64,000 nt of DNA from an uncultured Lachnospiraceae bacterium (GCA_900553355.1 USDK01000002.1:22922-86921); one strand, 5' to 3'. Numbered from the stretch's first letter, positions 44,651 through 55,000 are shown. Numbers and translations: made by a program. Notes: generated from the letters alone by a model not told the origin.

Positions 44651-45070
44651 ATGGCAAGAAAAGTTCTGCTAAGAGCGGCAGCGCTGTCCGTAACGGCCGC
44701 AGGTTTGATCCTTTCCGGGTGCAGCCTGCATAAGATGGATCCGGAAAAAATCCGGGATATTGAATATACAGTGGTGGATAAAGAAGAGGTGCCGGAAGAG
44801 TTTCTGGACAGGATTGAAGAAGAAAAAAAAGAACCGTTCAGGATGAGCTGGAAGGAGCAGGGGTATCTGTATGCGGCCAGAGGATATGGAGAACAGAAGA
44901 CCAGTGGGTACAGCATTGAAGTGACCGGGTGTTATGAGGCAAAACAAGGAATTTACATAGAAACCAGCCTGCTGGGGCCGGACAAAGGAGAAGAGATCAC
45001 AGAGGCGCCAGCCTATCCTTATGTGGTGGTGAAAATGGAATATATAGACAAAGAGGTAATTTTCAGGTAG
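44651..45070 (+). CDS. PrcB C-terminal-domain lipoprotein
   Basis: 139 residues. Lipoprotein signal ending ILSGC (Cys near 24). The remainder matches the pattern of the PrcB_C domain (YLYAARGYGEQKTSGYSIEV ... IYIETSLLGPDKGEE ... PYVVVKM). PrcB is an accessory of a surface protease in oral spirochaetes; in clostridia such short lipoproteins have no settled role. AGAGG lies before the ATG, and the sipL-like gene follows 13 bases later, so a spore or envelope role is possible. Confidence 0.8.
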   Translation: MARKVLLRAAALSVTAAGLILSGCSLHKMDPEKIRDIEYTVVDKEEVPEEFLDRIEEEKKEPFRMSWKEQGYLYAARGYGEQKTSGYSIEVTGCYEAKQGIYIETSLLGPDKGEEITEAPAYPYVVVKMEYIDKEVIFR

Positions 45071-45083
45071 GAGGCAGTGTTAG

Positions 45084-46646
45084 ATGGAATATCAGACAGA
45101 GAGAATGCAGACGTATCAGACGGAGAAGCCGGTGACAGATCAGTTTTATATGGATCATGATTATAATGTGCCGGATGCAAAACCGGATGTCCGGCAGGTG
45201 ATCCTCGCGGAGGGGGCGCTGATGCTGGAGGACATCCGTATGGTGGAAAATTATGTCAAGGTAGCAGGAAAGTTGAAGTTTAAGGTGCTCTATCTGACCG
45301 AAGAGGAGGAAACACCTGTTTCCGGCATGGAAGGGAGGATTCCCTTTGAAGAGATGGTCTATATGGAGCAGGAGGTGACGGGGAATCTGTCGGTGGAACC
45401 TGTCAGTGTGGAAGTGACGGCATCGCTGATCCACTCCAGAAAGCTGGAGATCAAGGCTCTTTCTGAGATCGCTGTACATACCGAAGGGTATCAGGAAGAG
45501 GAGATTACGACGGACATTGACGGGGGAGAAGTTCCCTTATATAAAAAATACAGTGAAAAAGATCTTCTGAGTGTATACACGGCGAAGAGAGATATTCTGA
45601 GGGTCCGGGAAGAAACTTCTCTGGATGGGACAAAAGAAAACATTGAGACACTTCTGTGGACAGAGGTATCTCTTCGAAAGTTTGACACACGACTGGAGGA
45701 AAATGGAATTCTGGCAGAAGGAGAACTGCTTTTGTTCTGCCTGTATTCGGCCGGAGACGGCAAGACCGACTGGATGGAACGGACTCTGCCTTTTAGTGGA
45801 AGGATTGAGTGTGACGGGGTGGAGGAAACAATGTATCATCAGATCTGGCCAGAGCTTGGGGACGTAAATGTAGAAGTGCAGATGGATGAAGATGGCGAGA
45901 TGCGGGTTCTGGCGGCAGAAGCTGCGCTGGAAGTCCGGTTTGTGGTGTACCGCGAACTGCATATGACGGTGCTGGAGGATCTCTATTCACTGCAGCAGAC
46001 CTGTGTGCCGGAAAGAAAAGAAGTAAAGATGGAAAAACTTCTGATGCAGAACCATTCCAAATGTAAGGTGGCAGAGCAGCTGTCGCTTCCGGAGATCAAG
46101 GACCGCATCCTGCAGATCTGCCACAGCAGCGCCAGGATCCAGCCGGAGAGTATACATATTACAGAGGAAGGGCTTCAGATCGAAGGCGTGCTGCATGTAG
46201 GGTTCCTTTACATCAAGGCAGATGATCAGGTTCCCTTTGATACCTGGCAGGGAATGATACCGTTTTCTTATCTGCTGGAGAGTAACGAAACCTCGGAGGA
46301 TATGGAGTATGATCTGACCCAGAGAGTAGAGCAGCTGTCTGTCAGCCTGCTGGGAAGCGATGAGATAGAAATCCGGGCAGTACTGGGATTTCACTGCTTC
46401 TTCAAACAGCCGGAAACGATACAGAATATTGAGTCAGCCGCCTTTGAACCGATCCGGGCGGAAGAGCTGGAGAACAGACCGGGGATCGTCGGATATATTG
46501 TGCGGACCGGAGATCAGCTCTGGGATCTGGCGAAGAAGTATCAGACTACGGTGGACTGTATCAAGAGAGTCAATGATCTGGAGAACGAGGAGATAAAAAC
46601 AGGAGATAGGATATTGATTTTTAAGGAGAATATGAGTATACTATGA
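45084..46646 (+). CDS. sipL: SipL-like spore protein (SPOCS/DUF3794 repeats and LysM)
   Basis: 520 residues with three DUF3794/SPOCS modules (about 20-125, 155-290 and 320-440) and a C-terminal LysM domain (GYIVRTGDQLWDLAKKYQTTVDCIKRVNDLENEEIKTGDRILIFK). This arrangement is that of SipL of Clostridioides difficile, which joins SpoIVA to build the spore coat. It acts on the forespore surface in the mother cell. AGGAGGCAG precedes the ATG. A sporulation sigma-factor promoter would be expected, but I cannot confirm one. Confidence 0.88.
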   Translation: MEYQTERMQTYQTEKPVTDQFYMDHDYNVPDAKPDVRQVILAEGALMLEDIRMVENYVKVAGKLKFKVLYLTEEEETPVSGMEGRIPFEEMVYMEQEVTGNLSVEPVSVEVTASLIHSRKLEIKALSEIAVHTEGYQEEEITTDIDGGEVPLYKKYSEKDLLSVYTAKRDILRVREETSLDGTKENIETLLWTEVSLRKFDTRLEENGILAEGELLLFCLYSAGDGKTDWMERTLPFSGRIECDGVEETMYHQIWPELGDVNVEVQMDEDGEMRVLAAEAALEVRFVVYRELHMTVLEDLYSLQQTCVPERKEVKMEKLLMQNHSKCKVAEQLSLPEIKDRILQICHSSARIQPESIHITEEGLQIEGVLHVGFLYIKADDQVPFDTWQGMIPFSYLLESNETSEDMEYDLTQRVEQLSVSLLGSDEIEIRAVLGFHCFFKQPETIQNIESAAFEPIRAEELENRPGIVGYIVRTGDQLWDLAKKYQTTVDCIKRVNDLENEEIKTGDRILIFKENMSIL

Positions 46647-46694
46647 GTACACTGTATACAAGATACAGAGTATAGATTATAAGGAGAACTGCAG

Positions 46695-47570
46695 ATGGAT
46701 AAGATGGAATTAAAAGCACTGGGGAAAATCAATCTCGGCCTGGATGTACTTGGGAAGAGACCGAACGGCTATCATGACGTGCGCATGGTCATGCAGACCA
46801 TTTATCTGTATGATCAGATCACGATAGAAAAGAAGCCGGAGCCGGGGATTGAACTTAAAACCAACCTGTTTTATCTGCCTGTAAATGAAAATAATCTCGC
46901 GTACCGGGCAGCCAGCCTTCTGATGGATGAGTTTCATCTTCCGGGAGGTGTGAAGATGACGCTTACCAAGCATATCCCGGTAGCCGCCGGAATGGCGGGA
47001 GGAAGTTCCAATGCTGCGGCAGTGCTCCATGGAATGAACCGGATGTATGATCTGGGACTGTCCATGGAGGAACTGATGAAAAGGGGAGTGACGCTGGGAG
47101 CAGACGTGCCTTACTGCATCATGAGAGGAACAGTCCTGGCGGAAGGGATCGGAGAGATCCTTACGCCGCTGCCGCCCATGCCCAAGTGTCAGATCGTCGT
47201 GGCAAAGCCTCCGGTCAGCGTATCTACAAAGATGGTATATGAAAAGCTGGATGCACATAGTTCCTGGGTACATCCGGATATTGACGGGATCCTGGAGGGA
47301 CTGAAAGAGGCAGATCTTTTCAAGGTGGCGTCCTGTATGGGAAACGTACTGGAAAATGTAACCATTCCAGAATACCCGGTGATCGAAAAGATCAAGCAGA
47401 GCATGAAGGATGCCGGCGCCCTGAATGCCATGATGAGTGGAAGCGGGCCGACAGTTTTTGGGATTTTTAATGAGAGGAGCCAGGCGAAAAAGGCGGCATT
47501 CCGGATAAAAGAGACGCAGCTTGCAAAGCAGGTCTACGTCACGAATGTACATAATGCGAGGAGGAAGTAA
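46695..47570 (+). CDS. ispE: 4-diphosphocytidyl-2-C-methyl-D-erythritol kinase IspE
   Basis: 291 residues, GHMP kinase of the MEP isoprenoid pathway. N-terminal ALGKINLGLDVLGKRPNGYHDVRMVMQTI, ATP loop PVAAGMAGGSSNAAAVL near 94-110 and C-terminal MSGSGPTVFGIF are typical. AAGGAG lies nine bases before the ATG. The FadR-type regulator follows with one base between. Confidence 0.97.
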   Translation: MDKMELKALGKINLGLDVLGKRPNGYHDVRMVMQTIYLYDQITIEKKPEPGIELKTNLFYLPVNENNLAYRAASLLMDEFHLPGGVKMTLTKHIPVAAGMAGGSSNAAAVLHGMNRMYDLGLSMEELMKRGVTLGADVPYCIMRGTVLAEGIGEILTPLPPMPKCQIVVAKPPVSVSTKMVYEKLDAHSSWVHPDIDGILEGLKEADLFKVASCMGNVLENVTIPEYPVIEKIKQSMKDAGALNAMMSGSGPTVFGIFNERSQAKKAAFRIKETQLAKQVYVTNVHNARRK

Positions 47571-47571
47571 G

Positions 47572-48255
47572 ATGGAGTCCAATTTTACTGTAAATATGAA
47601 TGAATATCTGCCTCTCAGGGACGTGGTGTTTAATACGCTCAGACAGGCAATCCTCAGAGGAGAGCTGAAGCCTGGAGAGCGGCTGATGGAAGTCCAGCTG
47701 GCAAACAAACTGGGCGTCAGCCGGACGCCGATCCGTGAGGCGATCCGGAAGCTGGAGCTGGAGGGACTGGTACTGATGATCCCGAGAAAGGGAGCCGAGG
47801 TGGCAGATATCACGGAGAAAAGCCTGATGGATGTGCTGGAAGTAAGAAAGGCGCTGGAGGAGCTGGCAGTACAGCTGTGCTGTGATAAGATCACGCCGGA
47901 GGAGATACAGGAGCTTCATGCGGCGGCCGATGATTTCCGGAAGATCCTGAAGACCAGCAGCGATGTGACAGAGATTGCTGAGGCAGATGTACGTTTCCAT
48001 GATATTATTTATATGTCGACGGGAAATCAGAAGCTGATCCAGCTTTTAAGCAATCTGCGGGAACAGATGTACCGGTACCGGGTAGAGTGTATCAAACGCG
48101 AGGAATCACACCCTAGGCTGATCGCCGAGCACGAAGAGATCATCCGGAGAATTGAAAATAAAGAGAAAAAAGAGGCGGCCGACATTATATGCCGTCATAT
48201 TGATAATCAGGCCGAAGTCGTGACGGATGTGATCCGGACAAAACACGGTGAATAA
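47572..48255 (+). CDS. GntR-family regulator, FadR/FCD subgroup
   Basis: 227 residues. N-terminal GntR winged helix (DVVFNTLRQAILRGELKPGERLMEVQLANKLGVSRTPIREAIRKLELEGLV) and an all-helical FCD ligand domain with metal-binding-type residues (DVRFHDIIYMSTGN, HDIIY; HEEIIRRIENKEKKEA; CRHIDNQ). Start 47572 follows AGGAGGAAG; frames opening earlier lie inside ispE. It overlaps neither neighbour but is probably co-transcribed with ispE. Ligand unknown. Confidence 0.92.
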   Translation: MESNFTVNMNEYLPLRDVVFNTLRQAILRGELKPGERLMEVQLANKLGVSRTPIREAIRKLELEGLVLMIPRKGAEVADITEKSLMDVLEVRKALEELAVQLCCDKITPEEIQELHAAADDFRKILKTSSDVTEIAEADVRFHDIIYMSTGNQKLIQLLSNLREQMYRYRVECIKREESHPRLIAEHEEIIRRIENKEKKEAADIICRHIDNQAEVVTDVIRTKHGE

Positions 48256-48312
48256 GGAAGATGCTTCTTGTCAAAACTCTTTGTAGAAAATCAAAGGGGG
48301 ATGACAGAACAT

Positions 48313-48951
48313 ATGAAAGAAAGAGTCTGTATAATTGCGGCAGCCTGTATCGCACTGGCGGCCACACTTTTTATCAGCTCTCAGAGAGCAGAGGAAGTCG
48401 AGGCAAAGGTGGGAAAGACGCAGCAGGAGCTGGCAGAAGAGGTGTTCCGTTTTCACATAGTGGCAAACAGCGACAGCAGCAAAGACCAGGCATTAAAGCT
48501 CATGGTAAGGGATGCGGTGCTGGCAGAAATGAAGTCAGATCTGCCGGAAGAGAAGGCAGAGGATGTAAGGGAAGCAGAAAGCTGGGCAAGAGATCATTTA
48601 GAGGAGATCGAAGAGACGGCCCGGGATGTGGTCCGCCAGGAAGGTTATACTTATGGGGCGCGGGCAGAAGTGACGACATGCGAGTTCCCGGATAAACGGT
48701 ACGGCGATCTTCTGTTTCCGGCAGGAGAATACCGGGCTTTGAAGATCAGCCTGGGTAAGGCTGCAGGGCAGAACTGGTGGTGTGTGCTGTACCCGAACCT
48801 ATGCTTCCGGGATTCCGTATGTGCAGTTGTGGATGAAGAAGGGAAAGAGGAACTGGAAGAGGCCCTGACGGCGGAAGAGTACGAGATGATCACAGCATCC
48901 ACAAAGTTTAAGATAAAATGGTTCTTTTTAGGAGACAGTAAAGATGACTGA
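48313..48951 (+). CDS. spoIIR: Stage II sporulation protein R SpoIIR
   Basis: About 212 residues. A forespore-secreted signal that triggers processing of pro-sigma-E in the mother cell. Signal helix VCIIAAACIALAATLFIS, then the family core FRFHIVANSDSSKDQALKLMVRDAVL and QNWWCVLYPNLCF. Start 48313 is chosen because AAAGGGGG lies about 12 bases before it; ATG 48301 abuts that site and TTG 48268 lacks one. The cation-exporter gene overlaps its end by eight bases. Confidence 0.93.
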   Translation: MKERVCIIAAACIALAATLFISSQRAEEVEAKVGKTQQELAEEVFRFHIVANSDSSKDQALKLMVRDAVLAEMKSDLPEEKAEDVREAESWARDHLEEIEETARDVVRQEGYTYGARAEVTTCEFPDKRYGDLLFPAGEYRALKISLGKAAGQNWWCVLYPNLCFRDSVCAVVDEEGKEELEEALTAEEYEMITASTKFKIKWFFLGDSKDD

Positions 48952-50119
48952 TTTTTTGGTAAAAAAGTTTGTAAAAGATTATGAAGATATCGACAAGGTG
49001 TCTGTCAGAACCGCATATGGAGTACTGGCGAGTCTGACGGGCATCTTTTGTAACGTGTTTCTTTTCCTTTTGAAGGGAAGCATCGGATTTTTCCTGCATA
49101 GTCTGTCTGTTATGGCGGATGCGTTTAACAATCTTTCCGATGCCGGTTCCTCCATCGTAGGACTTGTAGGAGTCAAGATGGCCAGCAAACCGGCAGACAA
49201 GGAGCACCCCTTCGGTCACGGGCGGATCGAATACATAGCTGCCCTGGTGGTGGCGTTCCTGGTGCTTGAGATCGGATTTACCTTCTTGAAAGAGGCGATT
49301 GGAAAGATCCGGGATCCACAGGACATGAACTTCCAGGTGGTCTCAGTGGTGATCCTGATCCTGTCCATTGGCGTGAAGCTGTGGCTTGGGATGTTTAACC
49401 GGAAACTGGGGAAACGGATTGATTCCAAGGTGATGATGGCCACTGCCACAGATGCTATGGGAGACGTGATCACCACGTCGGCGACCATCGCATCGCTTCT
49501 GATCTTCCATTTTACCGGCTGGAATGTGGACGGCATTGTGGGTCTGGCCGTGGCGCTGATCGTGATGTGGGCCGGCGTGGGGATTGCGCGAGATACCCTG
49601 GAGCCGCTGATCGGGGAGGCTGTTCCGGCAGAGGAATATGAAAAGATCAGCCAGTTCGTGGAGCGGTATGACGGGATTGTGGGGAGCCATGATCTGATCG
49701 TACATAATTATGGACCGGGCAGGAGCATGGCTTCGATTCATGCAGAGGTGCCAAACGATGTGGATATTGAGACATCCCATGAAATCATTGACCGGATTGA
49801 GAGGGACTGCATCAAGCAGCTTGGTATTTTTCTGGTCATCCATATGGATCCGGTGGAGACCAGGGATGCGAAGGTGATCGAGACCCGGAATAAGGTGGAG
49901 CAGATCCTGGAAGCTTTGGATCCGGCGGTTACCATCCATGATTTCAGAATGGTCAGCGGAAAAGATCAGAATAATCTGATCTTTGACATGGTGGTGCCTT
50001 TTGAGTATGATGAGAAAAAACAGGAGGATCTGAAAAGGTCGGTAACAAAGTTGTTGAAATTAACAGGAGAAAACTACCAGTGTGTTATCACGGTGGAAAG
50101 GAGTTACGTAGGGCGATGA
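48944..50119 (+). CDS. Cation diffusion facilitator family exporter
   Basis: 391 residues with six membrane helices in the N-terminal 215 residues and a cytoplasmic dimerisation domain. Metal-site elements: SVMADAFNNLSDAGSSIVG in helix 2 (Asp-Asn-Asp variant), HPFGHGRIEY loop and ATATDAMGDV in helix 5. Zinc, iron or manganese export is possible. The domain continues with IHAEVPNDVDIETSHEIIDRIE. The long C-terminal extension (about 100 residues) is larger than FieF. Overlaps spoIIR and the thioesterase gene. Confidence 0.93.
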   Translation: MTDFLVKKFVKDYEDIDKVSVRTAYGVLASLTGIFCNVFLFLLKGSIGFFLHSLSVMADAFNNLSDAGSSIVGLVGVKMASKPADKEHPFGHGRIEYIAALVVAFLVLEIGFTFLKEAIGKIRDPQDMNFQVVSVVILILSIGVKLWLGMFNRKLGKRIDSKVMMATATDAMGDVITTSATIASLLIFHFTGWNVDGIVGLAVALIVMWAGVGIARDTLEPLIGEAVPAEEYEKISQFVERYDGIVGSHDLIVHNYGPGRSMASIHAEVPNDVDIETSHEIIDRIERDCIKQLGIFLVIHMDPVETRDAKVIETRNKVEQILEALDPAVTIHDFRMVSGKDQNNLIFDMVVPFEYDEKKQEDLKRSVTKLLKLTGENYQCVITVERSYVGR

Positions 50120-50838
50120 AAAGAGAAAATGAATATATGTTTAAGAGCCGGATCAGGTTCAGCGAGTCAGACCACCACCAGCAGATCACGCTGCCGGGGA
50201 TTATCAATTATTTTCAGGACTGCAGCACGTTTCAGTCAGAGACCCTGGGAGCCGGCATTGATGCCTGCAATGAGAGAGGAAGAGGATGGGTATTGTCGTC
50301 CTGGCAGGTAGAGGTGGACAGGTATCCGAGGCTGGGAGAGACGGTGGCGGTCAGAACCTGGGCCTGCGGATTTCAGGGACTTTATGGGTACCGTAACTTC
50401 TGCCTGGAAGATGAAGCGGGGCGGATGGCGGCGTATGCATTCAGTGTCTGGGTATATATGGATACGAAAAAAGGCCGTCCGGTGAAGGTAGACGAAGAAG
50501 AAGCAGCCAGATACGGGCATGGAGAACCCCTTGAGATGGAGTATGCTTCCCGGAAAATCGCACTGCCGGGAACGGCAGAGGAGCAAAAGCCATTTCCTGT
50601 GCGCAGATATCATATTGATACGAATGAACATGTAAATAACTGTCAGTATGTACAGATGGCTCAGGAAATCCTGCCGGATCCGGAGGGAATCTGGCAGATG
50701 CGGGCAGAGTATAAAAAGTCGGCAGTATATGGGGATATCATTTACCCGAAATATGCAAAGGAAGAGGACAGAGAGGTGGTAGAGCTTTGTGATGACGGTG
50801 GAAAGCCCTACGCACTGGTAGAGTTTAAAAGGAGATAA
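50116..50838 (+). CDS. Acyl-ACP thioesterase
   Basis: 240 residues with two hot-dog folds (FSESDHHQQITLPGIINYFQDCSTFQSE and VRRYHIDTNEHVNNCQYVQMA). The DxNxHxxN-type catalytic motif of plant FatA/B-like enzymes is visible in DTNEHVNN. It releases free fatty acids from acyl-ACP. The ATG overlaps the exporter stop by four bases. An in-frame start at 50080 would extend into the exporter gene. CvfB-like gene follows two bases later. Confidence 0.93.
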   Translation: MKRENEYMFKSRIRFSESDHHQQITLPGIINYFQDCSTFQSETLGAGIDACNERGRGWVLSSWQVEVDRYPRLGETVAVRTWACGFQGLYGYRNFCLEDEAGRMAAYAFSVWVYMDTKKGRPVKVDEEEAARYGHGEPLEMEYASRKIALPGTAEEQKPFPVRRYHIDTNEHVNNCQYVQMAQEILPDPEGIWQMRAEYKKSAVYGDIIYPKYAKEEDREVVELCDDGGKPYALVEFKRR

Positions 50839-50840
50839 TC

Positions 50841-51680
50841 ATGGCATTAGCAGATGGATTGGGAAAGAAACAAAGACTGATGGCAGTAAAGAAGGTAGAA
50901 TTCGGCATGTATCTGGGAAATAAGGATGAGCGTGTCCTGCTTCCGGCAAAACAGGTGCCGGAGGATCTGGAGCTTGGTGATCCGGTAGAGGTATTTCTTT
51001 ATAAGGATTCGTCAGACCGGCTGATCGCGACGACCCAGGAGCCGAAGATCATGCTGGGAGAAGTAAAAGCCCTTAAGGTGGCAGATACCGCAAAAATCGG
51101 GGCGTTTCTGGACTGGGGGCTGCCAAAAGACCTGCTTCTCCCGTTTAAGGAACAGACTGCAAAAGTACAAAAAGGGGATGAAGTTCTGGCGGCGTTGTAC
51201 ATAGACAAATCCGGACGGCTCTGCGCTACCATGAAGGTCTATGACCTGCTCCGGACAGACTCGCCATACCAGAAGGATGATCATGTGGAAGGGATTGTCT
51301 ATGAGACCAGTGACCGGTTCGGCGTATTTGTGGCAGTAGACGACTGTTACAGTGCGCTGATCCCGAAAAGAGAGGCTTTTGGGGATCTGAAGGTGGGGAC
51401 GCGGATCCAGGCACGGGTCGTCCAGGTGAGAGAAGATGGAAAACTGACCTTAAGTGTCCGGGAAAAGGCTTATCTTCAGATGGATGCGGATGCAGAGATG
51501 ATCCTGAAAAGAATTGTGGAGTATGGAGGGAGCCTGCCTTTTACCGACAAGGCGGATCCTGAGCTGATCAGGAAAGAATTCGGACTCAGTAAGAACGCAT
51601 TTAAACGTGGGGTAGGAAGACTTCTGAAGGCTCAAAAAGTACAAATCACGGAAAAAAATATTGAAATCCTTGACAAATAG
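50841..51680 (+). CDS. cvfB: CvfB/YitL-type S1 RNA-binding protein
   Basis: 279 residues with three S1-like OB folds (about 10-65, 70-130 and 140-215) and a C-terminal winged helix (LSKNAFKRGVGRLLKAQKV). This is the CvfB architecture described from Staphylococcus aureus, a regulator of virulence and RNA metabolism. Cytoplasmic. AAAAGGAGATAATC precedes the ATG. Confidence 0.92.
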   Translation: MALADGLGKKQRLMAVKKVEFGMYLGNKDERVLLPAKQVPEDLELGDPVEVFLYKDSSDRLIATTQEPKIMLGEVKALKVADTAKIGAFLDWGLPKDLLLPFKEQTAKVQKGDEVLAALYIDKSGRLCATMKVYDLLRTDSPYQKDDHVEGIVYETSDRFGVFVAVDDCYSALIPKREAFGDLKVGTRIQARVVQVREDGKLTLSVREKAYLQMDADAEMILKRIVEYGGSLPFTDKADPELIRKEFGLSKNAFKRGVGRLLKAQKVQITEKNIEILDK

Positions 51681-51688
51681 GATATAAT
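51661..51688 (+). promoter_or_regulatory. promoter for the HPr-like gene
   Basis: TTGAAA (51661-51666), a 16-base spacer and TATAAT (51683-51688). A TTGACA at 51670 is too close to the -10 to pair with it. Confidence 0.6.
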
Positions 51689-51726
51689 AAAGGCGATAGG
51701 AAAGTATTGGAAAGGAGACCAATAAA

Positions 51727-51960
51727 ATGAAGGTGCAGAACATTACAAACATTGATAAGTTTTTTGAAGTTGTAGATTCCTGTAAGGGAAAGGTTGAGCT
51801 GGTAACAGGAGAAGGCGACAGACTGAATCTGAAGTCCAAGCTGTCTCAGTACGTGTCTATGGCAAACATCTTCTCAGGCGGAGAGATCCCGGAGCTGGAA
51901 GTTGTGGCTTATGAGCCGGAAGACATTGAGAGACTGGTTAAGTTCATGATGAACAGCTAG
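51727..51960 (+). CDS. HPr-like protein without the active-site histidine, copy 1
   Basis: 77 residues, the length and strand/helix pattern of the PTS phosphocarrier HPr. The usual GLHARPA motif near residue 15 is absent (NIDKFFEVVDS instead), so it cannot take phosphate from enzyme I. The second segment (LNLKSKLSQYVSM) retains a Lys-Ser that aligns with the Ser46 region of HPr. It may act as a regulator or be an HPr-fold protein of another function. Strong AAAGGAGACC site and its own promoter. A paralogue of similar size lies at 62203. Confidence 0.8.
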   Translation: MKVQNITNIDKFFEVVDSCKGKVELVTGEGDRLNLKSKLSQYVSMANIFSGGEIPELEVVAYEPEDIERLVKFMMNS

Positions 51961-51993
51961 GAACGATCAGTAAGAGATTGTCAGAAGTGATAA

Positions 51994-52043
51994 AAGATCT
52001 GCCGGAGAGGAAGAAGTTTGTCTTTTCCGGAGGTCTTTTTTTT
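51994..52043 (+). terminator. terminator before dnaE
   Basis: Imperfect stem AAGATCTGCCGGA with TCCGGAGGTCTT (one bulged base) closes a 20-base loop and is followed by eight T. It lies between the HPr-like gene and dnaE. Confidence 0.75.
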
Positions 52044-52092
52044 GATATAGTGGAAGAAGAATACGCAAGGGACAGAAAGCAGGCGGGAAAAT

Positions 52093-55000
52093 ATGAGTTT
52101 TGTACATCTTCATGTCCATACGGAGTACAGTCTCCTGGACGGATCCAATAAAATCAAAGAATGTATTTCCAGAGTAAAGGAACTTGGCATGGACAGCGTG
52201 GCGATTACAGACCACGGCGTCATGTACGGAGTCATCGACTTCTACCGGGCGGCAAAAGCAGCCGGAATCCGGCCGATCTTAGGCTGTGAAGTCTATGTGG
52301 CGCCCGGCAGCAGGTTTGAAAAAGAGGCAGGCTCAGGCGGTGACGACCGGTATTATCACCTGGTGCTGCTGGCAGAAAATGACCTGGGATACCATAATCT
52401 GATGAAGATTGTTTCCCGCGGATTTACCGAAGGCTATTATTATAAGCCAAGGGTTGACCTGGAACTTTTAAGAGAATATCATGAGGGGATCATTGCCCTA
52501 AGCGCCTGCCTGGCCGGAGAGGTACAGAAAAATATCCTGTGTGGCATGTATGAGGAAGGAAAGGCGGCGGCGCTCAGGTACAGGGAGATCTTTGGAGAAG
52601 GTAACTTCTTTCTGGAACTCCAGGACCATGGCCTGGCTGAACAGCGCCTGGTGAACCAGTCTCTTCTTCGGATGTCAAAGGAGACGGGGATCGATCTGGT
52701 GGCCACTAATGATGTGCACTATACTTATGCAGAAGATGAAAAGCCTCATGACATCCTTCTGTGCCTGCAGACCGGGAAAAAGCTGCAGGATGAGGACAGG
52801 ATGCGTTATGAGGGAGGCCAGTATTATATCAAATCTGAGGAAGAGATGAGGGAACTGTTCCCTTATGCACTCCAGGCTCTTGAAAATACTCAGAGGATTG
52901 CCGACCGATGCCATGTGGAAATCGAGTTTGGTGTGACGAAACTTCCCAAATATGATGTGCCGGAAGGGTATACCTCCTGGGAATATCTGAATAAGCTTTG
53001 CTATGAAGGCCTGGAAAAGCGGTATCCGGAGGCGGATGATTCCCTGAAGGAACGGTTAGAATATGAGTTGTCTACGATCAAGTCCATGGGCTATGTAGAT
53101 TATTTCCTGATTGTATGGGATTTTATTAATTATGCCAGGACGGAAGGCATTATGGTAGGGCCGGGACGTGGGTCAGCAGCCGGGAGTATCGTCTCCTACT
53201 GCCTTGGGATCACCAGCATCGATCCTATCAAGTATCAGCTGCTGTTTGAACGGTTTCTGAACCCGGAACGTGTGTCCATGCCGGATATAGACGTGGACTT
53301 CTGCTTTGAACGCAGGCAGGAGGTCATCGACTATGTGGTGAGAAAATACGGGGCCGACCGGGTGGTGCAGATTGTTACGTTCGGTACGCTTGCGGCAAAA
53401 GGCGTGATCCGGGATGTAGGAAGAGTCATGGATCTGCCGTACGGCTATGTGGACAGTATTGCAAAAATGATCCCGGGAGAATTAAATATTACTCTGGACA
53501 GGGCGCTGACCATGAATCCGGAGCTGAAAAAGCTGTATCTGGAAGATGAGCAGGTCCGGGAACTGATCGACATGTCCAAGCGTCTGGAAGGGCTTCCCAG
53601 ACATACATCCATGCATGCGGCAGGCGTGGTTATCGGCCAGAAGGCTATCGATGAATTTGTCCCACTGTCTCTGGGATCTGACGGCTCGGTAACCACTCAG
53701 TTTACCATGACGACTCTGGAAGAGCTGGGGCTTCTGAAAATGGATTTCCTGGGGCTGCGCACCCTGACCGTGATCCAGGATGCCCAGAAGCTGGCGAGCA
53801 AGAGCTCCGGGAAAGAGATCGATGTGGAGAAGATCGACTATGATGACAAAGAAGTGCTGGCGTCGATCGGCACAGGAAAGACGGACGGGGTATTCCAGCT
53901 GGAAAGTGCGGGGATGAAGAGCTTCATGAAGGAGTTAAAGCCCCAGAGCCTGGAGGACATTATTGCCGGGATCTCCCTTTACCGGCCGGGACCGATGGAT
54001 TTTATTCCCAAATATATCAAGGGAAAGAATCATCCGGAGCTGATTACCTATGACTGCCCACAGCTTGAGCATATTCTGGCGCCGACCTACGGCTGTATCG
54101 TCTATCAGGAGCAGGTGATGCAGATCGTGCGCGACCTGGCGGGATATACCCTGGGAAGGAGTGATCTTCTGCGGCGAGCCATGTCCAAGAAAAAGGGCGA
54201 TGTCATGCAGAAAGAGCGGCACAACTTTGTCTATGGCAATCCGGAAGAAAACGTGCCGGGCTGTATTGCCAACGGCATCGATGAAAAGACGGCAAACCAG
54301 ATCTATGATGAGATGATTGATTTTGCCAAGTATGCATTTAATAAATCCCATGCGGCAGCCTATGCAGTGGTGGCTTATCAGACCGCCTGGCTGAAGTATT
54401 ATTATCCGGTGGAGTTTATGGCGGCCCTGATGACTTCTGTTATCGACAACTCCAGTAAGGTGTCGGAATATATTTATACCTGCCGCCAGATGGGAATTGA
54501 GATCCTGCCGCCTGATATCAATAAAGGTGTGGGGAATTTTTCGGTGGATCATGGAAAGATCCGTTACGGACTGGCTGCCATCAAGAGTATCGGCCGCCCG
54601 GTGATCCAGGCGATCATTGAGGAGCGGGAAGCCGGCGGAGAATTTAAAAACCTGAAGGATTTCATTGAGAGGCTGTCAGGGAAAGAGGTCAATAAGCGGA
54701 CCATTGAAAGCTTTATCAAATCTGGAGCCTTCGACAGTCTGGGCGGAACCAGAAAACAGTTTATGGTCATCTATCTGCAGGTGCTGGACCAGGTGAATCA
54801 GGAAAGAAAATATTCTATGACAGGCCAGATGTCTTTGTTTGACATCGTGTCGGATGATCAGAAGGCGGAGTTTGACGTGCAGCTTCCCAATGTGGGAGAG
54901 TATGAGAAGGAGACGAAGCTTGCTTTTGAAAAAGAGGTGCTGGGCATCTACTTAAGCGGGCATCCGATGGAAGAGTATGAAGAAAAGTGGAGAAAAAATA

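Noticed and set aside
46710..47894. Long minus-strand open frame opposite ispE and the FadR-type regulator
   Set aside because: It has a Ser/Arg/His-rich composition typical of antisense frames, and both plus-strand genes have clear motifs and ribosome sites.
51670..51688. TTGACA followed by TATAAT as a promoter
   Set aside because: Only seven bases separate them; the TTGAAA at 51661 is at the right distance.
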